From Nemertoderma westbladi (lineage: Eukaryota > Xenacoelomorpha > Nemertodermatida > Nemertodermatidae), in the NCBI GenBank assembly GCA_032718475.1, contig JAUCBJ010007033.1:1-34851 (forward strand): DNA of 34,851 nt, read 5' to 3'. Below the pieces are notes generated by a model. The model searched no databases and was not told the DNA's origin. It was given only the letters and a program-made list of their open reading frames with translations. Both the position numbers and the translations under genes were made by a program. Numbering within the stretch: position 1 is the first letter of the stretch; every line of letters starts with the position of its first letter. Shown in pieces: positions 11,628 through 21,227 of this stretch.

Positions 11628-11740
11628 CTATATCTCCTTTTTACTTTCAGTTTCGACTTGCTCGGTTGCCGGTCGGTTCTCGGTGTCACCGCTAGATGGC
11701 GCATCGTCTTTCAAGAGTTTTCCAATTTCATCATATTTAA
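11628..11740 (-). CDS. PGRMC: PGRMC (membrane-associated progesterone receptor component), exon 4
   Basis: Terminal exon of 113 nt, residues 150-186. The acceptor is TTTATTTTTCAG|TT and its first two bases complete codon 150. It begins FKYDEIGKLLKDD, aligning with the FKYHHVGKLL segment of vertebrate PGRMC1. Lys151 and Tyr152 correspond to the Lys/Tyr pair that supports haem binding in the family. The tail is acidic and Glu/Lys/Ser-rich with no second membrane segment. The stop is TAG at 11630-11628, followed by a perfect stem-loop. Confidence 0.95.
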
Positions 11741-11840
11741 CTGAAAAATAAACAAAATGAGCGAAAATAATGAAAATGAAGAAAATATAATTCACTAGAT
11801 TTACATCACTTGGTGGAACTGGTAACAATAAATAACTTAC

Positions 11841-11990
11841 ATCTAAAGTTATCTCTCCAATCGTTCATGGCTTCTCTGTCTGTGGCCGATAGATCAGTGA
11901 GGTCGTCCCAGGTGTCGCTCACTGCGTCTATATTCATGGTAGCCAGAGCCCTGGAGGCGTCATGTCCCGCTAGGCTACCGTAGGGACCAT
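11841..11990 (-). CDS. PGRMC: PGRMC, exon 3 (cytochrome b5-like haem-binding domain, second part)
   Basis: A 150-nt exon. The acceptor is ATTCCTGCAG|ATGG and the donor is TTTAGAT|GTAAGT. The first two bases complete Asp100 and the last base starts Phe150. It encodes DGPYGSLAGHDASRALAT, the strongest signature of the MAPR family (vertebrate GPYGVFAGRDASRGLAT), then a helical segment ending NDWRDNFR. Tyr103 sits where the haem-coordinating tyrosine of PGRMC1 lies. Confidence 0.97.
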
Positions 11991-12127
11991 CTGCAGGAAT
12001 ATTTATCATTCAGTTACTATTTGGGTGTCAAACAAGTTACTAAAACATTTAATGAACATTGGTAATATTTCTATACCGGCCTTACTGTTAGTGGGAGCCC
12101 TGCATCACCCTGCGAACCTACACTAAC

Positions 12128-12303
12128 CTGGCCCGTAGAACCCCCTCCCTCGGGACACGTCGAACACAATGCCATCGACGGCGAACAGAATCCGGGGATT
12201 ACGAACTCCGTCGAATTCCCGCAGTTCCGACAACCGGAAGTCGCGTTTCTCCATCGGAGATAATATCAGTGGCCGACGACGGGCCTGTAGCTGTTGTTCT
12301 CGT
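12128..12303 (-). CDS. PGRMC: PGRMC, exon 2 (cytochrome b5-like haem-binding domain, first part)
   Basis: A 176-nt exon. The acceptor is GACCCATCAG|ACGAG and the donor is GGGCCAG|GTTAGTG. It encodes residues 41-99: a basic linker ([11 protein letters not shown]), then [32 protein letters not shown] and GFYGP, matching the start of the cytochrome b5-like fold of MAPR proteins. Tyr97 aligns with a conserved family tyrosine near the haem. The phases at both ends match the neighbouring exons. Confidence 0.97.
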
Positions 12304-12817
12304 CTGATGGGTCAATAAACATATATATTAATCTACTAGAGACTTGGTAGGGGTGTGTGCTGTGTAGTAGGTGTAACAATTTTAATGACTCGAGCTCTTT
12401 TAAACTCGGGAGGGAGAGAAGGCGGGCAAAAATTGAGAGACAATAAAATGCTACCGGTAGAGGAATATTTTGATTTTAAACAAGAGCAAACCGGATTTAT
12501 GTAGGGCCTAATTGACAACATTTTGTAAATTTTATATTTACACGATAATACCAAAAAGCCTTTTTCTTCATCGAAAACATAAAACAAATAAAACAAAGAG
12601 TTGATTGTAACGTAACGTTGGCGCAAACCATAAATAAAGCAGTAATTTAACCCTAACCCTAAGTCATGAGGCTCTAATCTAATAAATTTGTGGAATTTCG
12701 GACTTTTTGCTATTGGCCCGATGCGCCTATACCGGTCATGATGTCCAAAATTCCACAAACTTCCTCTAGATGGATAAGTAGGCCTATCCAGCTATCCCTG
12801 TATCCCCGTAATCTCAC

Positions 12818-12939
12818 CTTCTTCTGTAGAGCATATAAAATACAAGCAACAACCCGGCCAATATTATCACATTCAATGGAGCGAATATTCCTGTTCCCCA
12901 TGTAGAACCGTCATCGACTTCTTTCTTTTCATTATCCAT
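12818..12939 (-). CDS. PGRMC: PGRMC, exon 1 (start codon and transmembrane anchor)
   Basis: First coding exon, 122 nt, from ATG at 12939 to the donor AGAAG|GTGAGA. It encodes a short acidic N-terminus (MDNEKKEVDDGS) and one hydrophobic segment at about residues 17-38 (IFAPLNVIILAGLLLVFYML), the expected ER/membrane anchor, then RR. PGRMC proteins bind haem, partner with cytochrome P450s and act in sterol/haem metabolism at the ER. The four exons sum to 561 nt, 186 residues (human PGRMC1 is about 195), with every splice phase agreeing. The start has a good context (A at -3, G at +4). A HINE-like transposon ends at 12942, so the promoter and 5' UTR must come from, or lie beyond, that element. 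Confidence 0.95.
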
Positions 12940-12941
12940 TT

Positions 12942-14208
12942 TCCACGAAGCTAAGGAAAATCAACTACTTTCGCTAAGAAAGATTTTCCTTAGCTGAGAT
13001 GGTCTATTCATAGTGGGCTATTTTACTTGTGTGGGGCAGATTTGTTTTTTTTTGGTCGGGGAAAAAACTAGCCTTTAAAAGTACCCTGAAATTTTGCATG
13101 TATATACTACTCATCAAGGCGCGTCGTGTGGGATGGGTCTCATATTCAGGAAAAATCTGGTTTCCATGGCAACGGACTTAGAAAAAAGTCTATGTATTTC
13201 AAGTCAATATTTGTAACTCTATTTGTAGGAAAACTATAATACATATAAACTTGGGGTTTCTCAACACAACTATAAGGTCCATAGCAGAGCCGATTGAGGT
13301 TAAATAGAAAATCCAGTTACCTTGGCAACCGGGCTAAACAGATGTTAAAATTTTTAAAATGTTAATTTGAAGCCTAAGGTTAAGGTGTGATGACTTGGGA
13401 CCAATCCCTACCCCCACTATATAACTTATTCTGCGTCCGAATTTGATTGTTCTATTTTGCAGTTACCTTGACAACCGCTGAAAACAGATGTTTTTATACG
13501 AAAATTATTCATTTGTACATAGACTTCACGATAAAATTTTACGAAACTAGGTATGTGTTATCTGGACCACTAGTTGGAACTTTTAGTGAAACTCAAAACA
13601 TTCCAGAAATATCTAGTTACCATGGTAACTGTAGTTTTTTTAAAGTTATATATCATTCAAGTCTATAATCATAACTCTATTTGGAGAAAAACTGTAATAT
13701 ATATAAACTTGGGGTTTTGCAACTCATCTATAAGGTCCATATACAAGCCGTTCGAAGTTAATTAGAAAATCCATTTACCATAGCAACAAGAGTAAACAGA
13801 TGTTAAAATTAATAAAATGATAATTTGAAGCACAATTTAATAGTATTATGACTTGGGACCAACACCTACCCCCACTATATGACTTATTCTGCATCCGAAT
13901 TACATTGTTCTATTTTTCAGTTTCCATGACAACCACTGCAAACAGATGCATTTTGATAGAAAATCTGTAATTTGGACATAAACTACAATATTTTCTGAAA
14001 CTCGATGTGTTATCTGAAAAACAATCTGGACTGAATCTTTTTTCAAAGGTAAAACCAACAGTTCCAGAGAACTCTAGTTTCCATGGGAATAGAAGTTATT
14101 TATTGGCAAATGCTACTAAACTAGGCTAAGCAACGAACCAAATTGTGGCCGTTTGTTTAATTTTCCTTAGCTTCGTGGTTGCATTTCCTTTAGGAAATGC
14201 CTTTCTAG
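12942..14208 (+). mobile_element. HINE-like (Helentron-associated) non-autonomous element, copy 1
   Basis: It begins TCCACGAAGCTAAGGAAAA and carries the inverse TTTTCCTTAGCTTCGTGG at 14161-14178, just inside the right end. An 8-bp hairpin follows (GCATTTCC-TTTA-GGAAATGC, 14181-14200), then CTTTCTAG|T. A second stem (CTAAGGAAAATC at 12951-12962 with its complement at 12982-12993) lies at the left end. The core consists of ~153-bp repeats marked by a 14-bp quasi-palindrome. Asymmetric subterminal inverted repeats, a 3' hairpin and a tandem core are the layout described for HINEs such as DINE-1 and the bivalve pearl elements. No protein is encoded. Confidence 0.75.
13160..14090. promoter_or_regulatory. 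Seven X-box (RFX)-like palindromes, copy 1 core
   Basis: Motifs of the form GTTNCCATGGNAAC start at 13160, 13316, 13462, 13616, 13774, 13920 and 14077, spaced 156, 146, 154, 158, 146 and 157 bp. The motif at 13616-13629 is the perfect palindrome GTTACCATGGTAAC. Those at 13316 and 13616 fit the RFX X-box consensus GTNRCC-N2-RGYAAC fully; most others differ by one base. They lie 220-1150 bp upstream of the PGRMC start codon. RFX binding is an inference from the motif only. Confidence 0.6.
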
Positions 14209-14299
14209 TATTTTAGGCCTATTTAAAAAATTACTACGAATTGTAAATTTTAAATTACTACAAAACACTTTTGGTATTTTCTCATACAGCTGTACACTA
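14209..14299. other. Spacer between the two HINE-like copies
   Basis: 91 bp of AT-rich unique sequence. The left flank of copy 2 ends in A and the element begins TC, matching a Helitron/Helentron-style insertion. Confidence 0.5.
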
Positions 14300-14517
14300 T
14301 CCACGAAGCTAAGGAAAATCAACTACTTTCGCTAAGAAAGATTTTCCTTAGCTGAGATGGTCTATTCATAGTGGGCTATTTTACTTGTGTGAGGCAGATT
14401 TGGTTTTTTTTGGTCGGGGAAAAAACTAGCCTTTAAAAGTACCCTGAAATTTTGCATGTATATACTACTCGGCGAGGCGCATCTTTAGGGCCGGGTCTCA
14501 TATCCAGGAAAAATCTG

Positions 14518-15875
14518 GTTTCCATGGCAACGGACTTCAAAAAAAGTCTATGTATTTCAAGTCAATATTTATAACTCTATTTGTAGGAAAACTATAATAG
14601 ATATAAACTTGGGGATTCGCAACACAACTATAAGGTCCATAGCAGATCCGATTGAGGCTAAATAGAAAATCCAGTTACCTTGGCAACCGGGATAAACAGA
14701 TGTTAAAATTTATAAAATGTAAATTTGAGGCCTAAGGGCAAGGTGTTATGACTTGGGACCAACCCTTACCCCCACTCAGCCACTATATAACTTATTCTGC
14801 ATCCGAATTACATTGTTCTATTTTTTAGTTACCATGACAACCGCAGAAAACAGATGTTTTTATACAAAAATTATTCATTTGGACATAGACTTCGCGATAA
14901 AATTTTACAAAACTGGGTATGTGTTATCTGGACCACTAGTTGGAACTTTTAGTGAAACTTAAATTATTCCAGAAATTTAGTTACCATGGTACAGTCAGGA
15001 ACACTGGTCACAATATGTCCAATTTACAGCCAGAATGTGTCCGCGGAAAACGCTCTCAGAGTGAAATTTCTCCATAGAAAACAATGCTAAATTTCATTTG
15101 AAAACCGGCAGTGAAATTTTAACATTGGCATTCTAAAAATTATGCCATTAGAATCGCCATAAAATTCTGTATAAATTAATTTGAGAATTAGAATCTCATC
15201 ATTGGGATAACTATCATAATATTAAAAATGAAAATGTGCCCAGCTTCTGCTTTGAGTACTATTGGAGTTACAGCCAAAATATGTCCGGAAATATAATCGC
15301 AGCCTGTGAAGGACAAATAGTGGCTGCGCGGACACTTTCTGGCTGTAAATATGTGGACAATTTTTGGCTGAGCTTCAGCCAGAAAGTGACCAGTGTTCCT
15401 AACTGTGGTAACTGTAGTTTATTAAACTCTATATCATTCAAGTCTATATTGATAACTCTATTTGTAGCAAAACTGTAATATATATAAACTTGGGGTTTTG
15501 CAACTCATCTATAAGATCCATATCCAAGCCGTTTGAGGCTAATTAGAAAATACAGTTACCATAGCAACAAGTCTGAACAGATGTTAAAATTTATAAAATG
15601 ATAATTTGAAGTACAAGTTAATAGTATTATGACTTGGGACTAACCCCTACCCCCACTATATGACTTATTCTGCATCCGAATTACATTGTTCTATTTTTCA
15701 GTTTCCATGACAACCACTGCAAACAGATGCATTTTGATAGAAAATCGGTAATTTGGACATAAACTACAATATTTTCTGAAACTCAGTATATGTGTTATCT
15801 GAACCACAATCTGTACTGATTTTTTTTTCAAAGGTTAAAGCAACAGTTCCAGAGAACTCTAGTTTCCATGGGAAT
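14518..15875. promoter_or_regulatory. X-box (RFX)-like palindromes, copy 2 core
   Basis: Equivalent motifs start at 14518, 14674, 14828, 14980 (split by the MITE), 15554, 15701 and 15862. GTTACCTTGGCAAC at 14674 and GTTACCATAGCAAC at 15554 fit the full X-box consensus. The ~150-bp spacing is kept once the MITE is removed. Confidence 0.6.
14992..15405. mobile_element. 414-bp MITE with terminal inverted repeats and 5-bp target duplication
   Basis: Ends are CAGTCAGGAACACTGGTCAC and GTGACCAGTGTTCCTAACTG, inverse repeats with one mismatch. It is flanked by TGGTA at 14987-14991 and 15406-15410. The matching site in HINE copy 1 (GTTACCATGGTAAC at 13616) is the empty site, so the boundaries are exact. 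Subterminal copies of CAGCCAGAAAGTG/TTACAGCCAGAATGTG in both orientations look like transposase-binding repeats. There is no coding capacity, and the superfamily is not assigned. Confidence 0.9.
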
Positions 15876-15994
15876 AGAAGTTAATTTATTGACAAATGCT
15901 ACTAAACGAGGCTAAGCAACGAACCAAAGTGTGGCCGTTTGTTTAATTTTCCTTAGCTTCGTGGTTGCATTTCCTTTAGGAAATGCCTTTCTCG

Positions 15995-16821
15995 TAGAGG
16001 AGACCTACTACTGCTGTACTGTACTACAGTTTATTAACTCAGACCTAACATATAAATCCCTTCGATACTGACAGACTGATAGTTTAACGTGCTGAATCAG
16101 TCAGCATTCAGGCATTAGGCCTATACAGTTACTGAGTTCAATGACTGAATGATAGGTTCTCTTTATCTTGGCTTATTACCAGATTACCGGTCAGCCGGTC
16201 CAGTTAAGTTATTCTCTAAATTCTTATTACCGGTACCAATTCTTGAAGGAAGACAGATTATCCGATGATCAATATCGTTAACCTTCTATTATTCTTTTTG
16301 TCGGTAGGCTATTCATCAATCAGGCTGCCAGGAAGTCTGATGGCCTAGTTTAGATTAGACTCAAGGGGGACAAAATCTGCGCGAAGGCAGGAAGGGACAA
16401 TACAGCAATATCCGATATCTGCTACCGGTAGAAGATTTTTCCCACGGCCAACGGCTGCCCGGTCAAAATATGCGGTGGATAATTTCGCCATGTTCTGATG
16501 TTTGCAGGCTGGCAGGTATGATACGATATACTAACTTGAAGGGGGGGATTAACGTGTTTAGGGGCCTCCACAGTCCACATATAAGTAACAGACTGACAGA
16601 CAGACAGAGTAATACACTGATATACGTCAACACGTCATAAACCAATTGCTGAATTGAGGGAAAGGAGCAGGCAGGCAGGTTACAGAATACAGAGCAGTAG
16701 AGGCAGGCTTTTCTAACCAAAACAATAAACGGCCACTTAACCAATTGAGGGAAAGGAGCAGGTTACAGAACACTGCAAAAGTCCAGTCAGTACTAGGCCT
16801 AACTGCAGTTCCAGAGTTCAG
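15995..16821. other. Intergenic; contains two stray 68-bp satellite units
   Basis: No exon seen. At about 16641-16775 there are two diverged copies of the satellite unit found at 19597-20374 (AATTGAGGGAAAGGAGCAGG, TTTTCTAACCAAAACAATAA). This indicates that the MITE at 16822-18898 lies within or beside an older, larger array. A short GACAGACAGACAG run lies near 16597. Confidence 0.5.
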
Positions 16822-18898
16822 CAGTTTAGAACACTGGCTGACTGATCACTTTCTGGCTGAAGCTCAGCCAAAAATTGTCCAAATATTTACAGCCAGAAAG
16901 TGTCCGTGCAGCCAATATTTGTCCTTCACAGGTTGCGATTATATTTCCGGGCATATCTGCATATTTTGGCTGTAAATCCACTAGGCCTAGTCCTCAAAGC
17001 AGAAGCTGCTAGGCTGGGCACATAATGTGACCATTTTTTATTTTTAATATTAATAATCTGATAATAGTTATCCCAACGCACCCCTGGTTTAAAAAGCTTT
17101 TAGTGTCATGAAAAATACCGTAAAATCTGTGACTGCCAGCTCTTATATAATGGTCTGCATAGCAAAAAAAAATATTTTTTAAAATATTTTATCGAGCTCC
17201 TTTTTTTAGCACCTAAAAATGTGTTCTAGAACATTTTTTCGGTGGTGTGCGGAGTTGTCGAATTTAGGTATCTTGAATACTGATTCCTTATATTTAGCCA
17301 TTATATGCGAAATTCGCTCAGGATTTCAAATCTGCAAACAGTTTCATCATATCTTGTTTAGTTTTCAAGATATCGTGAAAAATGTGATGCGCATCCAAAA
17401 AGTGCGTGTGGCGCCAAATTTTCAATTTTCAGTAATTTGAAATATTCACTAAAAAATGAAAATTATCGATTTCTATAGGTTTTCGGCGATGCTGAATGCA
17501 ATGGTAATATTTTCCAGAAGGCTGGGTGAATTGTCATACTACTTTTCATTGGGTGCTGAAATTTGGAAAATGAAAATCAAATTTTCAACCATTGGAAATT
17601 TTCAATATAAAGCTCTGATTTACGATTTATTAAGGTTCTGTGTGTTGCTGAATGTAACAGTAATGTTTTCTAAATAAGTGGATTACTGTGTAAACAATTT
17701 TTACTAAACTGTCTAAAAAATGTGATAAGATATAATTTAATTCCTAATTCATACGTTTGTATTATTACTGTCATCCTACTTATATATTCTAAAATATTTC
17801 AAAACACAATACTTCGATTAATTATCTTTATGTATTTTTATTAAACTTTTATGAATATTTATATAACTTTTACAAAGTTTTGTATAACTTTTAGAACTTT
17901 TCTGACTTTTTTCGGATTTTTCTATAACCTTTAGAAAATTTTATACCGCTTTTAATACATGTTTTGAAAATTATTATATAACTTTTGGTAATTTTTATAC
18001 AGCTTTTGCTAACGAATATGATGCTTAGGGAGACATTATATACATAGTAAACCAGTTATCCAGAAAATAATACTGTAGCATTCAAAACCATACAAAACCT
18101 AAAAAAATAGCTAATCATAGGTTTAAACGGGATATTACAAAACTTGTAAAATTTGTCATTTTTGTTTTTAAAATTTCAGCACCCAATGAAAAGTAGCACA
18201 AAAATTCACTCAGACTTTTGGAAAATATTACCATTGCATTCAGCATGGCAGAAAACCTATATAAATCGATAATTTTCATTTTTTAGTGACTATTTCAATT
18301 TACTGAAAATTGAAAATTTGGCGCCGCACGCACTTTTTGGGTGCGCATCACATTTTTCACGATATCTTGAAAACTAAACAAGATATGATGAAACTGTTTG
18401 CAGATTTGAAATCCTGAGCGAATTTCGCATATAATGGATAATATAAGGAATCAGTATTCAAGTTACCTAAATTCGACAACTCCGCACACCACCGAAAAAA
18501 TGTTCTAGAACACATTTTTACGTGTTAAAAAAAAGGAGCTCGATAAAATATTAAAAAAAATATTTTTTTTTGCTATGCAGACCATTATATAAGAGCTGGC
18601 AGTCACAGATTTTACGGTATTTTTCATGACACTAAAAGTTTTTAAAACCAGGGGTGAACGATGAGATTCTAATTTACAAATTAATTTATACAGACTGACA
18701 GAATTTTATGGGGATTCTAACTGTCTACTGGTCTAAGGGCGTAATTTTTAGAATGCCAATGTTAAAATTTCACTGCCGGTTTTCAAATGAAATTTAGCAT
18801 TGTTTTTCAATGGAGAAATTTCACTCTGAGAGCGTTTTCCGCGGACACATTCTGGCTGTAAATTGGACATATTGTGATGTGACCAGTGTTCCTGACTG
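16822..18898. mobile_element. Second member of the 414-bp MITE family, split by a foldback element
   Basis: In reverse orientation, 16822-17078 and 18657-18898 align along their length with the MITE at 14992-15405. Ends are CAGTTTAGAACACTGG (with an extra CTGACTGA) and GTGACCAGTGTTCCTGACTG. The flanks (TTCAG, AATGC) no longer show a duplication, so this copy is older. An unrelated 1.58-kb element sits in its middle. Confidence 0.85.
17079..18656. mobile_element. 1.58-kb foldback element with ~505-bp inverted arms, nested in the MITE
   Basis: It starts CACCCCTGGTTTAAAA and ends TTTTAAAACCAGGGGTG. Arms run from 17079 to about 17585 and from about 18152 to 18656, highly similar but with several mismatches and indels. 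AACG is present on both sides (17075-17078, 18657-18660), and the intact 414-bp MITE shows the empty site (reverse complement TCCCAATGATGAG). The ~565-bp centre is very AT-rich with repeated ATAACTTTTAGAA-like words and no transposase, so the element is non-autonomous. The transposon superfamily is not recognised. Confidence 0.85.
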
Positions 18899-19596
18899 AA
18901 TGCACGTACAGTACTGGTACAGTACCAGTGGAGGTCCTGAAACACGTTAGTCCTACTTCAGCAGTTCAGTACCGGTACTTGCAGTAATCAATCACCGACA
19001 ATGCTGCAATGGCAGAACAGCAGAATGGAATGGCAGAATGGACTAGTTCAGCTTCAGGTTGTCAGATGTTAGGGTTAGCCTTAGCTGGTTACTGGGTTAG
19101 CGGCACCAGACCAGCACCCAGCAGACAGCGGGAATAATGCAGTACATGCAGTTTTTGCAGTACAGCAGTAGGCTATTACTACGGTACTGCTGTACTCTGG
19201 TACTGTACTAGAACATAGACAGATAGAGTAAGGTGATATCATCAAATCAGAATAGTCAGTGATTTTTTATGTCCTTTTATTTGACTTTTTTTGTCCTTTT
19301 TTTTACGAATTATGCATAATGACTTTTGTTGTCCTTTTAATGACTTTTATTGTCCTTTTAATGACTTTTATGTATGTATTTCTTCAAACTGTCAGACTGC
19401 TGATTTCTGGACTGTCAGACAGTGATTTCACCATGGCTGTGCCAAAACATTCCATGATTCCATGATTTATAGACTATGAGATAGATTTCCATATGCGCCT
19501 GTGGTAAAAAGACTCTATATTTAATAGTTTGTGGTTGTTGTCGATAATCGATTACGACATGACGTAGCAAAACACTCATTTTATAGCCCAAAACAA
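18899..19596. other. Intergenic with palindromic GTAC words and a short TGTCCTTTTAATGACTTT repeat
   Basis: 18899-19220 is rich in AGTACTG/GTACC words. At 19268-19370 there are about four imperfect ~20-bp units of TGACTTTTATTGTCCTTTTA. No exon was recognised. Confidence 0.5.
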
Positions 19597-20374
19597 TTAC
19601 CAATTGATGGAAAGGAGCAGGTTAAGGCCGAGTTTTCTAACCAAAACAATAAACAGTCACTTTACCAAATCAGGGAAAGGAGCAGGTTACAGAGACGGGA
19701 TTTTCTAACCAAAACAATAAACGATCACTTAACTAATTGAGGGAAAGGAGCAGGTTACAGAGGCGGGATTTTCTAACCAAAACAATAAACGATCACTTAA
19801 CTTATTGAGGGAAAGGAGCAGGTTACAGAGGCGGGATTTTCTAACCAAAACAATAAACGATCATTTAACTAATTGAGGGAAAGGGACAGGTTACAGAGGC
19901 GGGATTTTCTAACCAAAACAATAAACGATCACTTAACTTATTGAGGGAAAGGAGCAGGTTACAGAGGCGGGATTTTCTAACCAAAACAATAAACGATCAT
20001 TTAACTAATTGAGGGAAAGGGACAGGTTACAGAGGCGGAATTTTCTAACCAAAACAATAAACGATCACTTAACTAATTGAGGGAAAGGAGCAGGTTACAG
20101 AGGCGGGATTTTCTAACCAAAACAATAAACGATCATTTAACTAATTGAGGGAAAGGGGCAGGTTACAGAGGCGGGCCTTTCTAACCAAAACAATAAACGG
20201 TCACTTTACCAATTCAGGGAAAGGAGCAGGTTACAGAGGCGGGATTTTCTAACCAAAACAATAAACGATCATTTAACTAATTGAGGGAAAAGGGCAGGTT
20301 ACAGAGGCGGGATTTTCTAACCAAAACAATAAACGATCATTTAACTAATTGAGAGAAAGGAGCAGGTTGCAGAG
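19597..20374. repeat. 68-bp satellite array, about 11 units with a dimeric pattern
   Basis: Units contain AATTGAGGGAAAGGAGCAGG, TTACAGAGGCGGGATTTTCT and AACCAAAACAATAAACGATC. The start of AGCAGGTTAC recurs every 68 bp (for example 19681, 19749, 19817). Several adjacent units alternate between ACGATCACTT with GGAGCAGG and ACGATCATTT with GGGACAGG, giving a 136-bp higher-order period. Each unit carries an AATAAA hexamer on the + strand. Confidence 0.92.
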
Positions 20375-20592
20375 ACGATAAAACTACAGTAATAGGCCTA
20401 AATTATGTGAAAGGTATATCCACATTTTCCACAATCCTGCAATCCAGTTTGGCCTATCAATTATTTAAAATTTATTAGCACAACCGGTAGGCCTACCATT
20501 ACCGTATTTAAATGGTAGGCTACACAGTAGGCCTATATCAGTACCGGTGCCGGTACTAAAATACAGAAATACCTGCTTTATACCTACATCTA

Positions 20593-20849
20593 CGGTGGCT
20601 GAAAGCGGCCAAACAATATTAATTAAGCGTTTTTTTTTTTTAATTTCAACCCGGGTTGAAAATAATATCAACCCGGGTTGAAAATAATATCAACCCGGGT
20701 TGAAAATAATATCAACCCGGGTTGAAAATAATATCAACCCGGGTTGAAAATAATATCAACCCGGGTTGATATTACTGTATTTTCAACCCGGGTTGAAATT
20801 TAAAAAAAAAAACGCTTAATTAATATTGTTTGGCCGCTTTCAGCCACCG
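20593..20849. mobile_element. 257-bp MITE with TA target and seven CAACCCGGGTTG palindromes
   Basis: Terminal inverted repeats of more than 50 bp begin CGGTGGCTGAAAGCGGCC and are flanked by TA on both sides, as in Tc1/mariner-type insertions. Between the arms CAACCCGGGTTG, itself a perfect 12-bp palindrome, occurs seven times, mostly at a 22-bp period (20647, 20669, 20691, 20713 and on). The whole element can fold into a single long hairpin or a row of small ones. Confidence 0.88.
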
Positions 20850-21126
20850 TATACATCTGTACATACAAATATACAATACGCAGCAAATTAGTGCTATATA
20901 TACTAATACCGGTACTGATAGCCTGAGAGAACAGCAGTAGAGAAACCGGTAGCATGGAACCTAACATTAGACTTTTGGAGGACATAAAAAATAAAAAAAA
21001 AGGACAAAAAAAGGATTTATAAACGGACAATAAAAATTATTGCGATTCATGAATTCAATGTTAAAACAGATTTGAATTTACCGCCAAAATATAGGTGGTA
21101 GATCTGATCTGCCAAACTTCAGCCCT

Positions 21127-21227
21127 TCGGGTATATCTTTTGCGTAGAGGTATAGCCTACATAGAGGCTTCATGTAGGTATGTGTAGCCTACATGTAGAT
21201 GCACGTGTAGGGTGAATGTAGGTAGGT
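21127..21227 (+). repeat. Left copy of a 101-bp inverted repeat pair
   Basis: This stretch (TCGGGTATATCTTTTGCG to GAATGTAGGTAGGT) is the reverse complement of 23746-23846 with one mismatch in 101 bp. The two copies are 2.5 kb apart. No target duplication is evident outside them. Confidence 0.92.

Larger units (their letters stand above)
14300..15994 (+). mobile_element. HINE-like non-autonomous element, copy 2 (interrupted by a MITE)
   Basis: Same family and orientation as the copy at 12942-14208: left end TCCACGAAGCTAAGG, inverse repeat ending at 15964, hairpin 15967-15986, then CTTTCTCG|T. Without the 414-bp MITE and its duplicated target the length is about 1.28 kb, like copy 1. Local identity to copy 1 is high, so the two are recent relatives. 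Confidence 0.75.

Noticed and set aside
12650-12662. Telomere-like TAACCCTAACCCTAAG
   Set aside because: Only about two copies; too short for an interstitial telomere and expected by chance.
12336-12905. - and + strand frames of 60-140 codons
   Set aside because: They fall in the first PGRMC intron or overlap exon 1 in the wrong frame, with no family likeness.
16463-16975. Frames of 93 and 76 codons on opposite strands
   Set aside because: They overlap satellite units and the MITE end; composition is not protein-like.
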